Below are positions 1-9,500 of a DNA stretch of 35,291 bases, in pieces (position 1 is the first letter of the stretch; each line of letters opens with the position of its first letter). A program made the translations under genes and the position numbers. Source of the stretch: Gammaproteobacteria bacterium (GTDB lineage: Bacteria > Pseudomonadota > Gammaproteobacteria > Arenicellales > Poriferihabitantaceae); assembly GCA_030590945.1 (NCBI GenBank), contig JAUVBY010000011.1, forward strand, positions 1 to 35,291, written 5' to 3'. Under the pieces are notes generated by a model, which was given only the letters and a program-made list of their open reading frames with translations, did not search any database and was not told the DNA's origin.

Positions 1-101
1 ACTTCATGACCGCGCTGATACGCCGCCAGCATCAAAAAGTAAGAGGTGTCCTTCCAGGGTTTAACGCCTTCCAGCGGGTCCATGATAAAAGCGTGTTTCA
101 T
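1..101 (-). CDS. gshB: Glutathione synthetase, N-terminal fragment (runs off the window edge)
   Basis: Reverse complement from ATG at 101 reads MKHAFIMDPLEGVKPWKDTSYFLMLAAYQRGHEV, matching the GshB N-terminus pattern (MDP...KDTS...ML.A..RGHE). Starts 17 nt after glmM stop. Absent from the ORF track because it is truncated. Confidence 0.85.
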   Translation of the reverse strand, partial: MKHAFIMDPLEGVKPWKDTSYFLMLAAYQRGHE

Positions 102-117
102 CTTCCCGGCCTGATTG

Positions 118-1476
118 CTATGCTAAACGTTCGCTCGCCGCTTCTACCACCCCGGCGAGTTCGCTTGTAATATTCTGCACCAGTTCGGCCTGTTCACCCT
201 CAACCATGACGCGTACTAACGGTTCTGTTCCAGATGGTCTCAATACCACGCGCCCGGCGCGACCCATTCTGGCTTCGGCCTGATCAACTGCCGTACGAAC
301 CTGCGTATCCGAAACGATCGCCTGGCCACTGCCGCGCCTGACCTTCACGTTGATCATGGTCTGCGGAAAAAGGCTCAAGCTGCTGGTCAGCTCATTCAAG
401 CTTTTCTGCTGGCTCTGCATCGCACGCATTACCTGCAGAGCCGCCACGATACCGTCACCGGTGGTGTTCTTATCCAGGCAAATAATATGCCCCGAGGTCT
501 CGCCGCCAAGTAACCAGTTATTTTCCTGTAGTTTTTCGAGTACGTAGCGATCACCAACCGCCGCGCGTATGAAAGGAATGCCGGCTTCTTCCAACGCCAG
601 TTCCAGCGCCAGGTTAGTCATAAGGGTTCCCACCACACCGCCCCCCAGGCGCCCTTTAGATTCTTCAAATAATGCCATCAGGTACAACACCTGGTCTCCG
701 TCTACAACCTGGCCTTTTGCGTCAATAAATAATACCCGGTCGGCATCGCCGTCCAGCGCAATACCAATATCCGCCTGGTGTTCCAGAACCGCGGCCTGAA
801 CCGCATCCAGCGATGTTGAACCACAATCTTTATTGATATTAAAACCATCGGGCGAGGTGCCAATCTCAATCACATCTGCACCTAGTTCTCTAAACACGGA
901 AGGCGCAATGCTATAGGCCGCGCCATGGGCGCAATCCACCACTACCTTCATACCTTCAAACGTTACCCGGTAGGGCAGCGTATGTTTGCAAAATTCGATG
1001 TAACGCCCTTCCGCATCCGGGAAGCGGCGCGCTTTACCCAGCTTATCCGATGGTACACAACGAATAGGTTCGGCCATTTTCGCTTCAACCGCTCCGATCA
1101 ATTCATCGTTGAGTTTGAAACCATCCGAAGAAAAGAACTTGATGCCGTTGTCGGAATAAGGGTTATGTGAAGCGCTGACTACCACGCCTGCGGCTGCGCG
1201 TGCGCTACGCGTTAAGTACGCAATGCCCGGTGTCGGCATCGGCCCCAGCAATGAAACATTCATGCCTGCCGAGGCAAAACCGGCTTCCAGCGCAGATTCC
1301 AGTATATAACCGGAAATGCGCGTGTCTTTGCCGATCAGCACCTGCGGGTTAACCCCACGCTGGTGTTTCAGTAATACGCTACCAACGGCCCAGCCTAGTT
1401 TTAGCACGTTCTCCGGGGTAATCGGATCGGTGCCAAATTCACCACGTACGCCATCCGTGCCGAACAATGCACTCAT
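118..1476 (-). CDS. glmM: Phosphoglucosamine mutase
   Basis: MSALFGTDGVRGEFG start, active-site SASHNPYSDNGIKFF, DGDADR, GETSGH, RPSGTEPLVRVM motifs. Confidence 0.97.
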   Translation of the reverse strand: MSALFGTDGVRGEFGTDPITPENVLKLGWAVGSVLLKHQRGVNPQVLIGKDTRISGYILESALEAGFASAGMNVSLLGPMPTPGIAYLTRSARAAAGVVVSASHNPYSDNGIKFFSSDGFKLNDELIGAVEAKMAEPIRCVPSDKLGKARRFPDAEGRYIEFCKHTLPYRVTFEGMKVVVDCAHGAAYSIAPSVFRELGADVIEIGTSPDGFNINKDCGSTSLDAVQAAVLEHQADIGIALDGDADRVLFIDAKGQVVDGDQVLYLMALFEESKGRLGGGVVGTLMTNLALELALEEAGIPFIRAAVGDRYVLEKLQENNWLLGGETSGHIICLDKNTTGDGIVAALQVMRAMQSQQKSLNELTSSLSLFPQTMINVKVRRGSGQAIVSDTQVRTAVDQAEARMGRAGRVVLRPSGTEPLVRVMVEGEQAELVQNITSELAGVVEAASERLA

Positions 1477-1505
1477 GTCTTTATCTGCTTGCTGGAATAG
1501 CGATG

Positions 1506-3437
1506 TTAAACGGCTGAATTTGGGTCGGGTAGATCCGTATCGTCTTTAGATTCGTCTGCGTTTTTATCCGCCCCCGCTGATTTGGGTTTGCCTGTGTCTG
1601 AATCCTTAGCTGTTTCGAGCTTTTCTTCCGGTGAACGCGGTTGCTTGCCCTCCATAATATCATCGATTTGATCCGCTTCCAGGGTTTCCCATTCGAGCAA
1701 GGTCTGCGCCATCACTTCCAGCACTTCACTGTTGTCTTCAATGATTTTTCGAGCACGCGCGTATTCCTCAGAAATAATGCGTGTCACTTCAGCATCCACA
1801 GATTCCTGCACCGCGGGGCTGAGGTTTTTATGCGACATCATGTCACGACCCAGAAAGACTTCGCCTTCCGAATCACCATAAACGCGCGGTCCCAGTTTGT
1901 CGCTCATGCCCCACTTAGAGACCATTTTTTGTGCCAGGTCGGTCGCTACTTCAAAATCATTTGAAGCGCCGGTGGTCATCTGATCCATAAACACTTCTTC
2001 TGCAATTCTTCCGCCCATCAGCACGGCAATACGCGCCAGCAAAAACTTACGATTATGGCTATACCGGTCTTCCTCGGGAAGCTGCATGGTCACACCAAGC
2101 GCGCGCCCACGCGGAATAACGGTGACTTTGTGCACCGGGTCGGTATGCTCTTTCAGCACTTTTGCAACCACAGTGTGGCCTGATTCATGGTAGGCCGTAT
2201 TTCGACGCTCTTCTTCAGGCATCACCATAGAACGACGCTCGACGCCCATAATGACTTTATCCTTAGCCTTTTCAAAATGCTTCATCTGAACGTGTTTTGC
2301 CTCATCTTTAGCCGCAAATAGAGCCGCCTCGTTGATCAGGTTTGCCAGATCTGCACCCGAAAAACCCGGGGTTCCGCGTGCGATGGTTTTGGTCTCGATA
2401 TCGTCGCCCAGCGGCACTTTACGCATATGAACATTCAATATCGCTTCGCGGCCCAGAATATCCGGCAGTGGTACCACCACCTGACGATCAAAACGGCCAG
2501 GACGAAGCAGCGCGGGATCCAGCACGTCAGGACGGTTGGTTGCTGCGATTACGATCACGCCTTCGCCGCCTTCAAAACCATCCATCTCAACCAGTAGCTG
2601 GTTTAAGGTTTGCTCGCGCTCATCGTGCCCGCCACCCAAACCGGCGCCACGCTGGCGCCCTACCGCATCGATCTCGTCAATAAAAATAATACACGGCGAG
2701 TTTTTCTTCGCCTGAGCAAACATATCGCGCACCCGTGAAGCACCCACACCTACAAACATTTCGACAAAATCAGAACCTGAAATGGTGTAAAAAGGTACCT
2801 GTGCTTCACCGGCAATAGCCTTGGCCAATAAAGTTTTACCCGTACCCGGGCTGCCCGTCATCAACACACCACGCGGCATATGACCACCCAATTTTTGGAA
2901 TTTAGACGGGTTTTTTAAAAATTCAACCAGCTCTTCAACTTCACCCTTGGCTTCATCCACGCCTGCGACATCGTTAAAGGTAATGTTATTGTTATCTTCG
3001 GTCAGCAACTGCGCCTTACTCTTACCAAAGCTCATCGCGCCCTTTCCGCCACCGCCCTGCATCTGGCGCATGATATATATCCACACCCCGATCAATAACA
3101 GGAATGGAAACCAGTTAATCAAGATTTGCATGAGCAAACCCGGGCCTTCTTCGCGCTCGGCTTTGATGCGCACACCATATTTAAATAACTGGTTCACCAG
3201 TTCAGGATCGCCCGGTGACATGGTGGTAAATTCCGCGCCGTCTTTTGTTTTACCGTGAATCTGATCCTCGGTGATCACCACGCTTTCTACACCGCCCGCA
3301 CTGATCTCTTCCAGAAAAGTGGTGTAATCAATTTCCGTAGACGCGCGCATTCCCTGTGGAGAGAAACTATTAAATACCGACATCAGCACCATGGCGATGA
3401 CGATCCAGAGAACAATATTCTTTAAAAACGGTGGCAA
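1506..3437 (-). CDS. ftsH: ATP-dependent zinc metalloprotease FtsH
   Basis: N-terminal TM segments, AAA+ Walker A GSPGTGKT, Walker [21 protein letters not shown] zinc protease motif. Confidence 0.98.
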   Translation of the reverse strand: MPPFLKNIVLWIVIAMVLMSVFNSFSPQGMRASTEIDYTTFLEEISAGGVESVVITEDQIHGKTKDGAEFTTMSPGDPELVNQLFKYGVRIKAEREEGPGLLMQILINWFPFLLLIGVWIYIMRQMQGGGGKGAMSFGKSKAQLLTEDNNNITFNDVAGVDEAKGEVEELVEFLKNPSKFQKLGGHMPRGVLMTGSPGTGKTLLAKAIAGEAQVPFYTISGSDFVEMFVGVGASRVRDMFAQAKKNSPCIIFIDEIDAVGRQRGAGLGGGHDEREQTLNQLLVEMDGFEGGEGVIVIAATNRPDVLDPALLRPGRFDRQVVVPLPDILGREAILNVHMRKVPLGDDIETKTIARGTPGFSGADLANLINEAALFAAKDEAKHVQMKHFEKAKDKVIMGVERRSMVMPEEERRNTAYHESGHTVVAKVLKEHTDPVHKVTVIPRGRALGVTMQLPEEDRYSHNRKFLLARIAVLMGGRIAEEVFMDQMTTGASNDFEVATDLAQKMVSKWGMSDKLGPRVYGDSEGEVFLGRDMMSHKNLSPAVQESVDAEVTRIISEEYARARKIIEDNSEVLEVMAQTLLEWETLEADQIDDIMEGKQPRSPEEKLETAKDSDTGKPKSAGADKNADESKDDTDLPDPNSAV

Positions 3438-3493
3438 CAGATTAACCTCTTAATATGCAATATCACTAATAAAATACTTTAATATCTGATAGT

Positions 3494-3521
3494 TAATAAC
3501 AGAACTTAAACCCTGTTATTA
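3494..3521. promoter_or_regulatory. Perfect 9-bp inverted repeat in the ftsH leader (TAATAACAG-10 nt-CTGTTATTA)
   Basis: Direct reading of intergenic sequence between rlmE and ftsH; about 57 nt upstream of the ftsH ATG. Confidence 0.45.
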
Positions 3522-3560
3522 CCATGCAAACAACTATAAAAACTGACTATTCCACCCGAC

Positions 3561-3566
3561 ATTATA
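3561..3566 (-). promoter_or_regulatory. Candidate -10 box (TATAAT on minus strand) for ftsH
   Basis: Minus strand reads GTGCTATAATGTCGGG between rlmE stop and ftsH start; no convincing -35 identified. Confidence 0.35.
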
Positions 3567-3582
3567 GCACCAACAGTCCAGG

Positions 3583-4209
3583 TCATTTTCGATTGAGTGC
3601 CAATAAATACAACTCTTTCGAGTGCGTTCGCGATGCATCCGGTTTAATCGTTTTTAATTGATTAAACTGTGCTTTCATTCGCGTACGAATTACCTGCGCG
3701 CTTTCGCCTTCAAAAAACTTGGTCAGTAACACGCCACCTGGGCGCAACGCCGTTTCGCAAAATCTCAGCACACTATCCAGCAAACGCTCGTAGCGCGCCT
3801 GATCCTGCAGGGCAATACCTGTGATATTGGGGGCCATATCCGATAAAACAAGATCAAATAAACGCCCTTCGGTTAATGATTTGATTTCATCGAGCGTGTC
3901 ACTTTCCGTAAAATCACCCTGGATCAGTTGCGCGCCTTCGATCTCATCAAAGGGCAACAAATCGAGCATGATGAGCTGGCCATTTTCTTTGAGCTTCTTA
4001 ACCGCATACTGGCTCCAGCTACCGGGGGCCGCGCCCAGATCAATCACGGTTTGCCCCGGCTTGATCAAACGAAACTTCTGATCAATTTCTTCAAGCTTGT
4101 ATGCGGCACGCGCACGGTAACCGCTTTTACGCGCTTTTTGCACGTAGTGGTCCTTATTATGCCGGTCCAGCCAGGCCCGGGATTTACCTTTGCGCCGTTT
4201 ACTGACCAC
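3583..4209 (-). CDS. rlmE: 23S rRNA (uridine-2'-O)-methyltransferase RlmE (FtsJ/RrmJ)
   Basis: SKRRKGKSRAWLDRH..D.YV.KA...GYRARAAYKLEEID, SAM motif DLGAAPGSWSQ, DLVLSDMAPN, LLTKFFEG. Adjacent to ftsH as in many proteobacteria. Confidence 0.96.
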   Translation of the reverse strand: MVSKRRKGKSRAWLDRHNKDHYVQKARKSGYRARAAYKLEEIDQKFRLIKPGQTVIDLGAAPGSWSQYAVKKLKENGQLIMLDLLPFDEIEGAQLIQGDFTESDTLDEIKSLTEGRLFDLVLSDMAPNITGIALQDQARYERLLDSVLRFCETALRPGGVLLTKFFEGESAQVIRTRMKAQFNQLKTIKPDASRTHSKELYLLALNRK

Positions 4210-4214
4210 AATGG

Positions 4215-4817
4215 TTAACTCTTGTTAATGTCAACGCGTCTTGAAATGTGAGCCTGCTCTACATTCCAAACGTCAATTTCATGATTGGCCTGTTTATAGC
4301 TGGCCAGCGTTTGCGGACCAAGATCCCCCGACAAAGCGGCCTTCATCCCCATCAGAATCGCCTGGTGCGCCACAATAATCATCTGATCTCCGTACTGTTT
4401 AATGTGCGCCAACAAGGTGGGACGCATGCGATCAATGGCCTGCTCCAGACTTTCCCCGCCAGGCGGGGCGAGGAGATGATAGGCTTTCAACCACAAATCA
4501 AACTGCTCGCCATACTGCGTCTGGAGTTCTTCTGTGAGCTTACCTTCATAATCACCCAGTGCGACTTCGCGAAATGCCGGCTCGGGCTCAACGGCCAGTT
4601 CAAATGCTGTCGCGATACGCTCAGCGGTCGCTCGCGCCCGCTTCATGGGCGAGCTCAATATCACAGCGGGTTGAATACCCTGTTCAACAAACCAGTCCCG
4701 GACCGCACGCGCCTGATCGTGCCCGGTCGAATTCAACTCCACATCCGAGCCACCACCCTGCCAACGCAAGGCTTTGTTCCAGTCAGTTTGGCCGTGACGT
4801 ACAAAATAAATTATCAT
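4215..4817 (-). CDS. Histidine phosphatase family protein (phosphoglycerate mutase-like)
   Basis: MIIYFVRHGQTDWN RHG motif and internal IVAHQAIL His; ORF-track start at 4835 extends upstream, the MIIYFVRHG start at 4817 fits the family better. Confidence 0.88.
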   Translation of the reverse strand: MIIYFVRHGQTDWNKALRWQGGGSDVELNSTGHDQARAVRDWFVEQGIQPAVILSSPMKRARATAERIATAFELAVEPEPAFREVALGDYEGKLTEELQTQYGEQFDLWLKAYHLLAPPGGESLEQAIDRMRPTLLAHIKQYGDQMIIVAHQAILMGMKAALSGDLGPQTLASYKQANHEIDVWNVEQAHISRRVDINKS

Positions 4818-4831
4818 GACGCGGAGTATAT

Positions 4832-5026
4832 TCAAGTAGCATTGGCATTGCGAGGAGCCAGAAAGATGTTTTGACGACCTGGCAAGCCAGATATTTCAGA
4901 CCACTCAGCGTCAGGGCGTTTAGAATACTGCGCCACACTCGCAAAAACCAGCACGCTGTCCAGCTTATGTTGACGTGCTAGAGCGGTGAGCCCATATAAT
5001 AATGAAATAAATTCGTGATGAAAAAT
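4832..5026 (-). pseudogene. Possible gene remnant: open frame without ATG
   Basis: Minus-strand frame reads IFHHEFISLLYGLTALARQHKLDSVLVFASVAQYSKRPDAEWSEISGLPGRQNIFLAPRNANAT*, bounded upstream by an in-frame TAA and lacking an ATG start. Confidence 0.25.
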
Positions 5027-5029
5027 TTA

Positions 5030-5086
5030 CATCTGTTACGAAACTAATCGTTAGTATTGTTATCTCAGCATCTATCACGAAACTAA
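5030..5086 (+). repeat. Two 18-bp direct repeats (16/18 identical), 39-bp period, upstream of the TVP38 gene
   Basis: CATCTGTTACGAAACTAA at 5030-5047 and CATCTATCACGAAACTAA at 5069-5086. Confidence 0.7.
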
Positions 5087-5102
5087 AAACCGGAAAGCCA
5101 TT

Positions 5103-5774
5103 GTGTCTAAAAATAAACTGGGTTTACTGCTCGTCTTCCTGCTCGCGGTTATCGCCATCGCCTGGTGGCTACCGCCTGATTTGCTAACGCTGGATAATCT
5201 CAAAGCAAAACAGGCCGATATCGAGCTGTATCGGGCAAACCACCCTTTACTCGCGGTACTCATGTACTGTAGCGTGTATATCATCGTCACGGCACTGTCG
5301 ATTCCAGGCGCAGCGATTCTAACCCTGAGTGGCGGTGCAATATTCGGGCTATTGTACGGCACTATCTGGGTTTCGATATCTTCTACCATCGGCGCGACGC
5401 TGGCGTTTTTATTGTCACGTTTCTTTTTTCAGAAAGCGGTTAAAAACAAGTTTAGCGATAAACTCAACGCCATCGAGAAAAACTTCGAAAAAGACGGCCC
5501 GTTTTACCTGTTTTCGCTGCGCCTGGTACCGGTGATACCTTTTTTCCTGATCAACCTGGCGATGGGCTTAACACCCATTAAAACAGCGCACTATATGTTG
5601 GCCAGCTGGGCGGGCATGCTGCCAGCTACCATTGTTTATGTGAATGCCGGTACGCAGCTGGCGAGACTTGATTCGCTGAGCGGCATATTATCGCCGCCAC
5701 TGATTTTCTCTTTTCTGTTGCTCGCCACCTTCCCCTACATCGCACGCTGGGCGCTTAAGCTGATCAAAAAATGA
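5103..5774 (+). CDS. TVP38/TMEM64 family (DedA/SNARE-associated-like) membrane protein
   Basis: Multiple hydrophobic helices, GAAILTLSGGAIFGLLYGTIWVSISSTIGATLAFLLSRFF and LRLVPVIPFFLINLAMGLT motifs; GTG start. Confidence 0.9.
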   Translation: MSKNKLGLLLVFLLAVIAIAWWLPPDLLTLDNLKAKQADIELYRANHPLLAVLMYCSVYIIVTALSIPGAAILTLSGGAIFGLLYGTIWVSISSTIGATLAFLLSRFFFQKAVKNKFSDKLNAIEKNFEKDGPFYLFSLRLVPVIPFFLINLAMGLTPIKTAHYMLASWAGMLPATIVYVNAGTQLARLDSLSGILSPPLIFSFLLLATFPYIARWALKLIKK

Positions 5775-7228
5775 AACACTATCCGAAACCTAAAACCTTC
5801 GATGCTAACCTGATCGTTATTGGCGGTGGTAGCGCCGGTCTGGTCAGCGCGTATATTGCCGCCGCAGTACAGGCCAAAGTCATTCTGATCGAAAAACACA
5901 AAATGGGCGGGGATTGCCTGAATACGGGTTGTGTACCCTCTAAGGCGTTAATTCGAGCGGCCAAATACGTCCACCAGATCAATCAGGCCAAAAAATACGG
6001 CATGAAAAATGCCAGCGTTGAATTTGATTTTGCCGACATCATGGCGCGCGTACATCAGGTTATTGCGTCCATCGAGCCGCATGATTCGGTAGAGCGCTAT
6101 ACCGGGCTGGGAGTAGAGGTCGTCCAGGGCGCGGCAAAACTGACCAGCCCGTACAGCGTAGTAGTCGACGGTAAAACCCTGACCGCGAAAAACATCATAA
6201 TCGCAGCCGGCGCCGAGCCCTTTGTGCCGCCTATAAAGGGTATCGAAACCATCACCCCGCTCACCTCTGACAACCTCTGGGATATAAAGGTGTTGCCTGA
6301 AAAACTGGTGGTATTGGGTGGCGGCCCGATCGGTTGCGAGCTTGCTCAGAGCTTTAATCGCCTGGGCAGCGACGTCACGCAGGTTGAAATGTTGCCCAGA
6401 TTAATGATCCGGGAAGATGAAGAAGTCTCTGAATTTGTGCAAACCCGTTTTGAAAACGAAGGGGTACGTGTTTTGTGCAATCATAAGGCGATAGAATTTA
6501 AGCATACCGATGGCCGCAAAAGCTTACTGTGTGAGCACAACGGTGAAACCATTGAAATCGAGTTTGACGAAGTCCTGGTGGCAGTCGGTCGAGCCGCGCG
6601 CCTGGAAGGTTTTGGCCTGAAAGAACTGGATATTCCGATAAGCAAACGGCGCACCATCGAAGTAAACGAATTCATGCAGGCGGGATACCCTTCGCTGTAT
6701 GCCTGTGGTGATATTGCCGGGCCATATCAGTTCACGCACACCGCTTCGCATCAGGCCTGGTTCGCCAGCGTCAATGCCCTGTTCGGCAAATTCAGGAAAT
6801 TCAAGGTCGATTACAGCGTCATTCCCTGGGCCACCTTTACCGACCCGGAAGTGGCCCGCGTGGGTGTAAATAAGCAGGAAGCAGGTGAACAGGGCATTGC
6901 CTATGACATCACGCGCTACCCACTGGATGATCTGGATCGAGCCATCGCCGAAGGCGAAGATCAGGGCTATATCGAGGTACTCACCAAACCGGGCAAGGAT
7001 CAAATCCTCGGCGTGACCATTATCGGCAGCCAGGCGGGTGATATGATCTCTGAATTTGTATTTGCTATGCGCCATAAACTCGGCATGAACAAGATCCTCT
7101 CGACCATCCATATATACCCGACGCGCATGGAAGCCGTAAAATTCGCGGCGGGCAACTGGAAAAAAGCCAATACTAAAGCCTGGCAGCTCAAATGGCTGAA
7201 ACGATTTCATAAATGGCAACGCAGCTAG
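5771..7228 (+). CDS. FAD-dependent pyridine nucleotide-disulfide oxidoreductase (mercuric reductase/dihydrolipoyl dehydrogenase-like)
   Basis: Rossmann GGGSAGL, redox-active GGDCLNTGCVPSKAL, second GGGPIGCE, ACGDIAGPYQFTHTA; ATGA overlap with the TVP38 gene. Confidence 0.92.
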   Translation: MKHYPKPKTFDANLIVIGGGSAGLVSAYIAAAVQAKVILIEKHKMGGDCLNTGCVPSKALIRAAKYVHQINQAKKYGMKNASVEFDFADIMARVHQVIASIEPHDSVERYTGLGVEVVQGAAKLTSPYSVVVDGKTLTAKNIIIAAGAEPFVPPIKGIETITPLTSDNLWDIKVLPEKLVVLGGGPIGCELAQSFNRLGSDVTQVEMLPRLMIREDEEVSEFVQTRFENEGVRVLCNHKAIEFKHTDGRKSLLCEHNGETIEIEFDEVLVAVGRAARLEGFGLKELDIPISKRRTIEVNEFMQAGYPSLYACGDIAGPYQFTHTASHQAWFASVNALFGKFRKFKVDYSVIPWATFTDPEVARVGVNKQEAGEQGIAYDITRYPLDDLDRAIAEGEDQGYIEVLTKPGKDQILGVTIIGSQAGDMISEFVFAMRHKLGMNKILSTIHIYPTRMEAVKFAAGNWKKANTKAWQLKWLKRFHKWQRS

Positions 7229-7264
7229 ATATACCATAAACCATCATTCGCCCCTTACTAACAC

Positions 7265-8170
7265 ATGAGAATTGGCATCGATCTGGGCGGCACTAAAACA
7301 GAAGGCATCGTGCTCAATGATCGTGGTCATATCATTCATCGACTGCGCCGGACTACTCCACAAGCAGAAAGCTATGACGCAGTGCTCAACGCTATAGCCC
7401 AATTGGTCACTGAACTGGAAACCAACGCAGGCACCCGATGCACGGTTGGTATCGGCACACCGGGGTCCCTCTCACCTGATACCGCACTATTGAGAAACTC
7501 CAACACGGTTTGCTTAAACGGCCAGCCGCTGCTCGTCGATCTGGAAAGATTGCTCAAACGCGAGGTTAGAATTGCTAATGATGCCAATTGTTTTACTCTC
7601 TCTGAAGCAACCGATGGTGCCGCAGTTGGCGCTGACGTGGTCTTTGGCGTCATTCTCGGTACTGGCACGGGCGGCGGTATCGTCGTCAATGGCAATCTAA
7701 TCAATGGAGCGCAGCACATTGCCGGCGAGTGGGGCCACAATCCACTTGGATCAGAAGGCCGGGCCTGCTACTGCGGACGCGTGGACTGTGTAGAGACCTA
7801 TTTATCCGGGTCAGGCTTAGTTAAAACCTGGCGTCAGGCCGGAGGCAAAGGAGAATCCGGCGCCCGGAAAATCGGGGCTATGGCATCCGAAGGTCACGTA
7901 TTGGCACTAACCGCACTGGGACACTATCATCAACATTTCGCGCGCGCGCTCGCCAGCGTTGTCAACGTCCTTGATCCGGATGTAGTAGTGCTCGGAGGCG
8001 GTTTATCAAATATTGAATCACTTTACGACAAAGGCATTGCAGCGCTTGAACAACACGTCTTTAGCGACACGATGCGCACCCGAATCGTTAAAAACAAATA
8101 CGGTGATAGCTCCGGAGTGCGCGGGGCGGCCTGGCTGTGGGATACCGAATCAACTACTGGTAATACATAA
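7265..8170 (+). CDS. ROK family sugar kinase (fructokinase/NagK-like)
   Basis: MRIGIDLGGTKTEG, GTGTGGGIVVNG, GEWGHNPL, zinc motif CYCGRVDCVE. Confidence 0.9.
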   Translation: MRIGIDLGGTKTEGIVLNDRGHIIHRLRRTTPQAESYDAVLNAIAQLVTELETNAGTRCTVGIGTPGSLSPDTALLRNSNTVCLNGQPLLVDLERLLKREVRIANDANCFTLSEATDGAAVGADVVFGVILGTGTGGGIVVNGNLINGAQHIAGEWGHNPLGSEGRACYCGRVDCVETYLSGSGLVKTWRQAGGKGESGARKIGAMASEGHVLALTALGHYHQHFARALASVVNVLDPDVVVLGGGLSNIESLYDKGIAALEQHVFSDTMRTRIVKNKYGDSSGVRGAAWLWDTESTTGNT

Positions 8171-8188
8171 GGAAAATTGGGAAGCTTA

Positions 8189-8214
8189 TTGGTGGATGCG
8201 CTTCGCTTATCACA
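8189..8214 (+). repeat. Dispersed palindromic repeat copy (TTGGTGGATGCGCTTCGCTTATC-A-CACC)
   Basis: Near-identical to the reverse complement of 21010-21038. Confidence 0.7.
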
Positions 8215-8272
8215 CCCTGCACCGGCCAGGATTACGGTATACTCGCCGACTGTTAATTTTGCCCGTAGCTCC

Positions 8273-9499
8273 ATGGCCTTAGATAAGAATTTAAACCCGG
8301 AATCCTATCAATCTGTCCCCGATCACGACGGACATTTTGGCATATTTGGTGGCCGATTTGTGGCGGAAACCCTGATGCCCTTGGTCCTGGAAGTCGAAAA
8401 AGCCTATTATCGTTATAAAGACGATCCCGAATTCAGAGCTGAGCTTGAATCACTGGCCAAACATTACGTTGGTCGCCCCAGCCCTTTATATTTCGCAAAG
8501 CGCCTCACCGAGGATCTCGGCGGCGCAAAAATCTACTTTAAACGCGACGAGTTAAACCATACCGGCGCGCATAAAATCAACAATACGCTAGGGCAGATAT
8601 TGCTCGCCAAACGTATGGGCAAAACGCGCATCATTGCTGAAACCGGTGCCGGACAGCACGGCGTCGCCACTGCAACGGTATGCGCTTTATTTGATCTGCC
8701 CTGCGTGGTCTACATGGGTGCGACAGATATTGAGCGCCAGGCCCCAAACGTGTTTCGAATGAAACTGCTCGGCGCTGAGATCGTGCCCGTCACCAGCGGC
8801 ACAGGCACCCTCAAAGATGCGATGAATGATGCCTTACGTGACTGGGTGACCAACGTGGAAGATACGTTTTATATCATTGGCACTGCGGCAGGCCCGCACC
8901 CCTACCCTGAAATGGTACGCGATTTCCAGACCGTAATTGGCATTGAAGCGAAGCAGCAGTTGCAGGAAGCCGAAGGCTGTCTGCCCGACCTGCTGGTCGC
9001 CTGTATCGGTGGCGGCTCGAACGCCATCGGCCTTTTTCATCCGTTTCTGGACGACCAATCAGTCGAAATTCACGGCGTAGAAGCCGCCGGGCTCGGCCTG
9101 GAAAGCGGCAAACATGCTGCTTCTCTGACGGGTGGCGAACCGGGTGTGTTGCACGGTAACCGTACGTATTTATTGCAGGACGAAGACGGACAAATCGAAG
9201 ATGCCCATTCCATTTCGGCCGGCCTGGATTATCCCGGTATCGGCCCGGAACACTCCTGGCTAAACGATACTGGCCGGGTTAAATATGTCGCCATCACTGA
9301 CGATGAGGCGCTGGCAGCCTTTCAATTATGTTGTCGCACTGAGGGTATTATTCCCGCACTGGAGCCCAGCCATGCACTCGCCCACGTGTGCAAAATTGCA
9401 CCCGGGATGGATAAAGATAAAATCATCATTATGAACATGTGTGGACGCGGTGACAAAGATGTATTCACCGTGGCCAAAGCGCTGGGCGTGGAGATTTAG
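8273..9499 (+). CDS. trpB: Tryptophan synthase beta chain
   Basis: [50 protein letters not shown]. Start chosen at MALDKN (8273); the upstream part of the ORF-track call covers repeat sequence. Confidence 0.97.
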   Translation: MALDKNLNPESYQSVPDHDGHFGIFGGRFVAETLMPLVLEVEKAYYRYKDDPEFRAELESLAKHYVGRPSPLYFAKRLTEDLGGAKIYFKRDELNHTGAHKINNTLGQILLAKRMGKTRIIAETGAGQHGVATATVCALFDLPCVVYMGATDIERQAPNVFRMKLLGAEIVPVTSGTGTLKDAMNDALRDWVTNVEDTFYIIGTAAGPHPYPEMVRDFQTVIGIEAKQQLQEAEGCLPDLLVACIGGGSNAIGLFHPFLDDQSVEIHGVEAAGLGLESGKHAASLTGGEPGVLHGNRTYLLQDEDGQIEDAHSISAGLDYPGIGPEHSWLNDTGRVKYVAITDDEALAAFQLCCRTEGIIPALEPSHALAHVCKIAPGMDKDKIIIMNMCGRGDKDVFTVAKALGVEI

Positions 9500-9500
9500 C

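Noticed and set aside
2342-2683. 113-aa plus-strand ORF inside ftsH
   Set aside because: Antisense to a conserved AAA+ region; composition (Arg/Pro/His-rich) typical of shadow frames.
4248-4874. 208-aa plus-strand ORF
   Set aside because: Antisense to the histidine phosphatase gene with no plausible domain.
5771-7228. Annotation as mercuric reductase (merA)
   Set aside because: No HMA domain, no C-terminal Cys pair, and no mer genes nearby; only the redox-core similarity is supported.
6524-7237. 237-aa minus-strand ORF
   Set aside because: Lies entirely antisense to the well-supported FAD oxidoreductase CDS; no recognisable family; typical shadow ORF.
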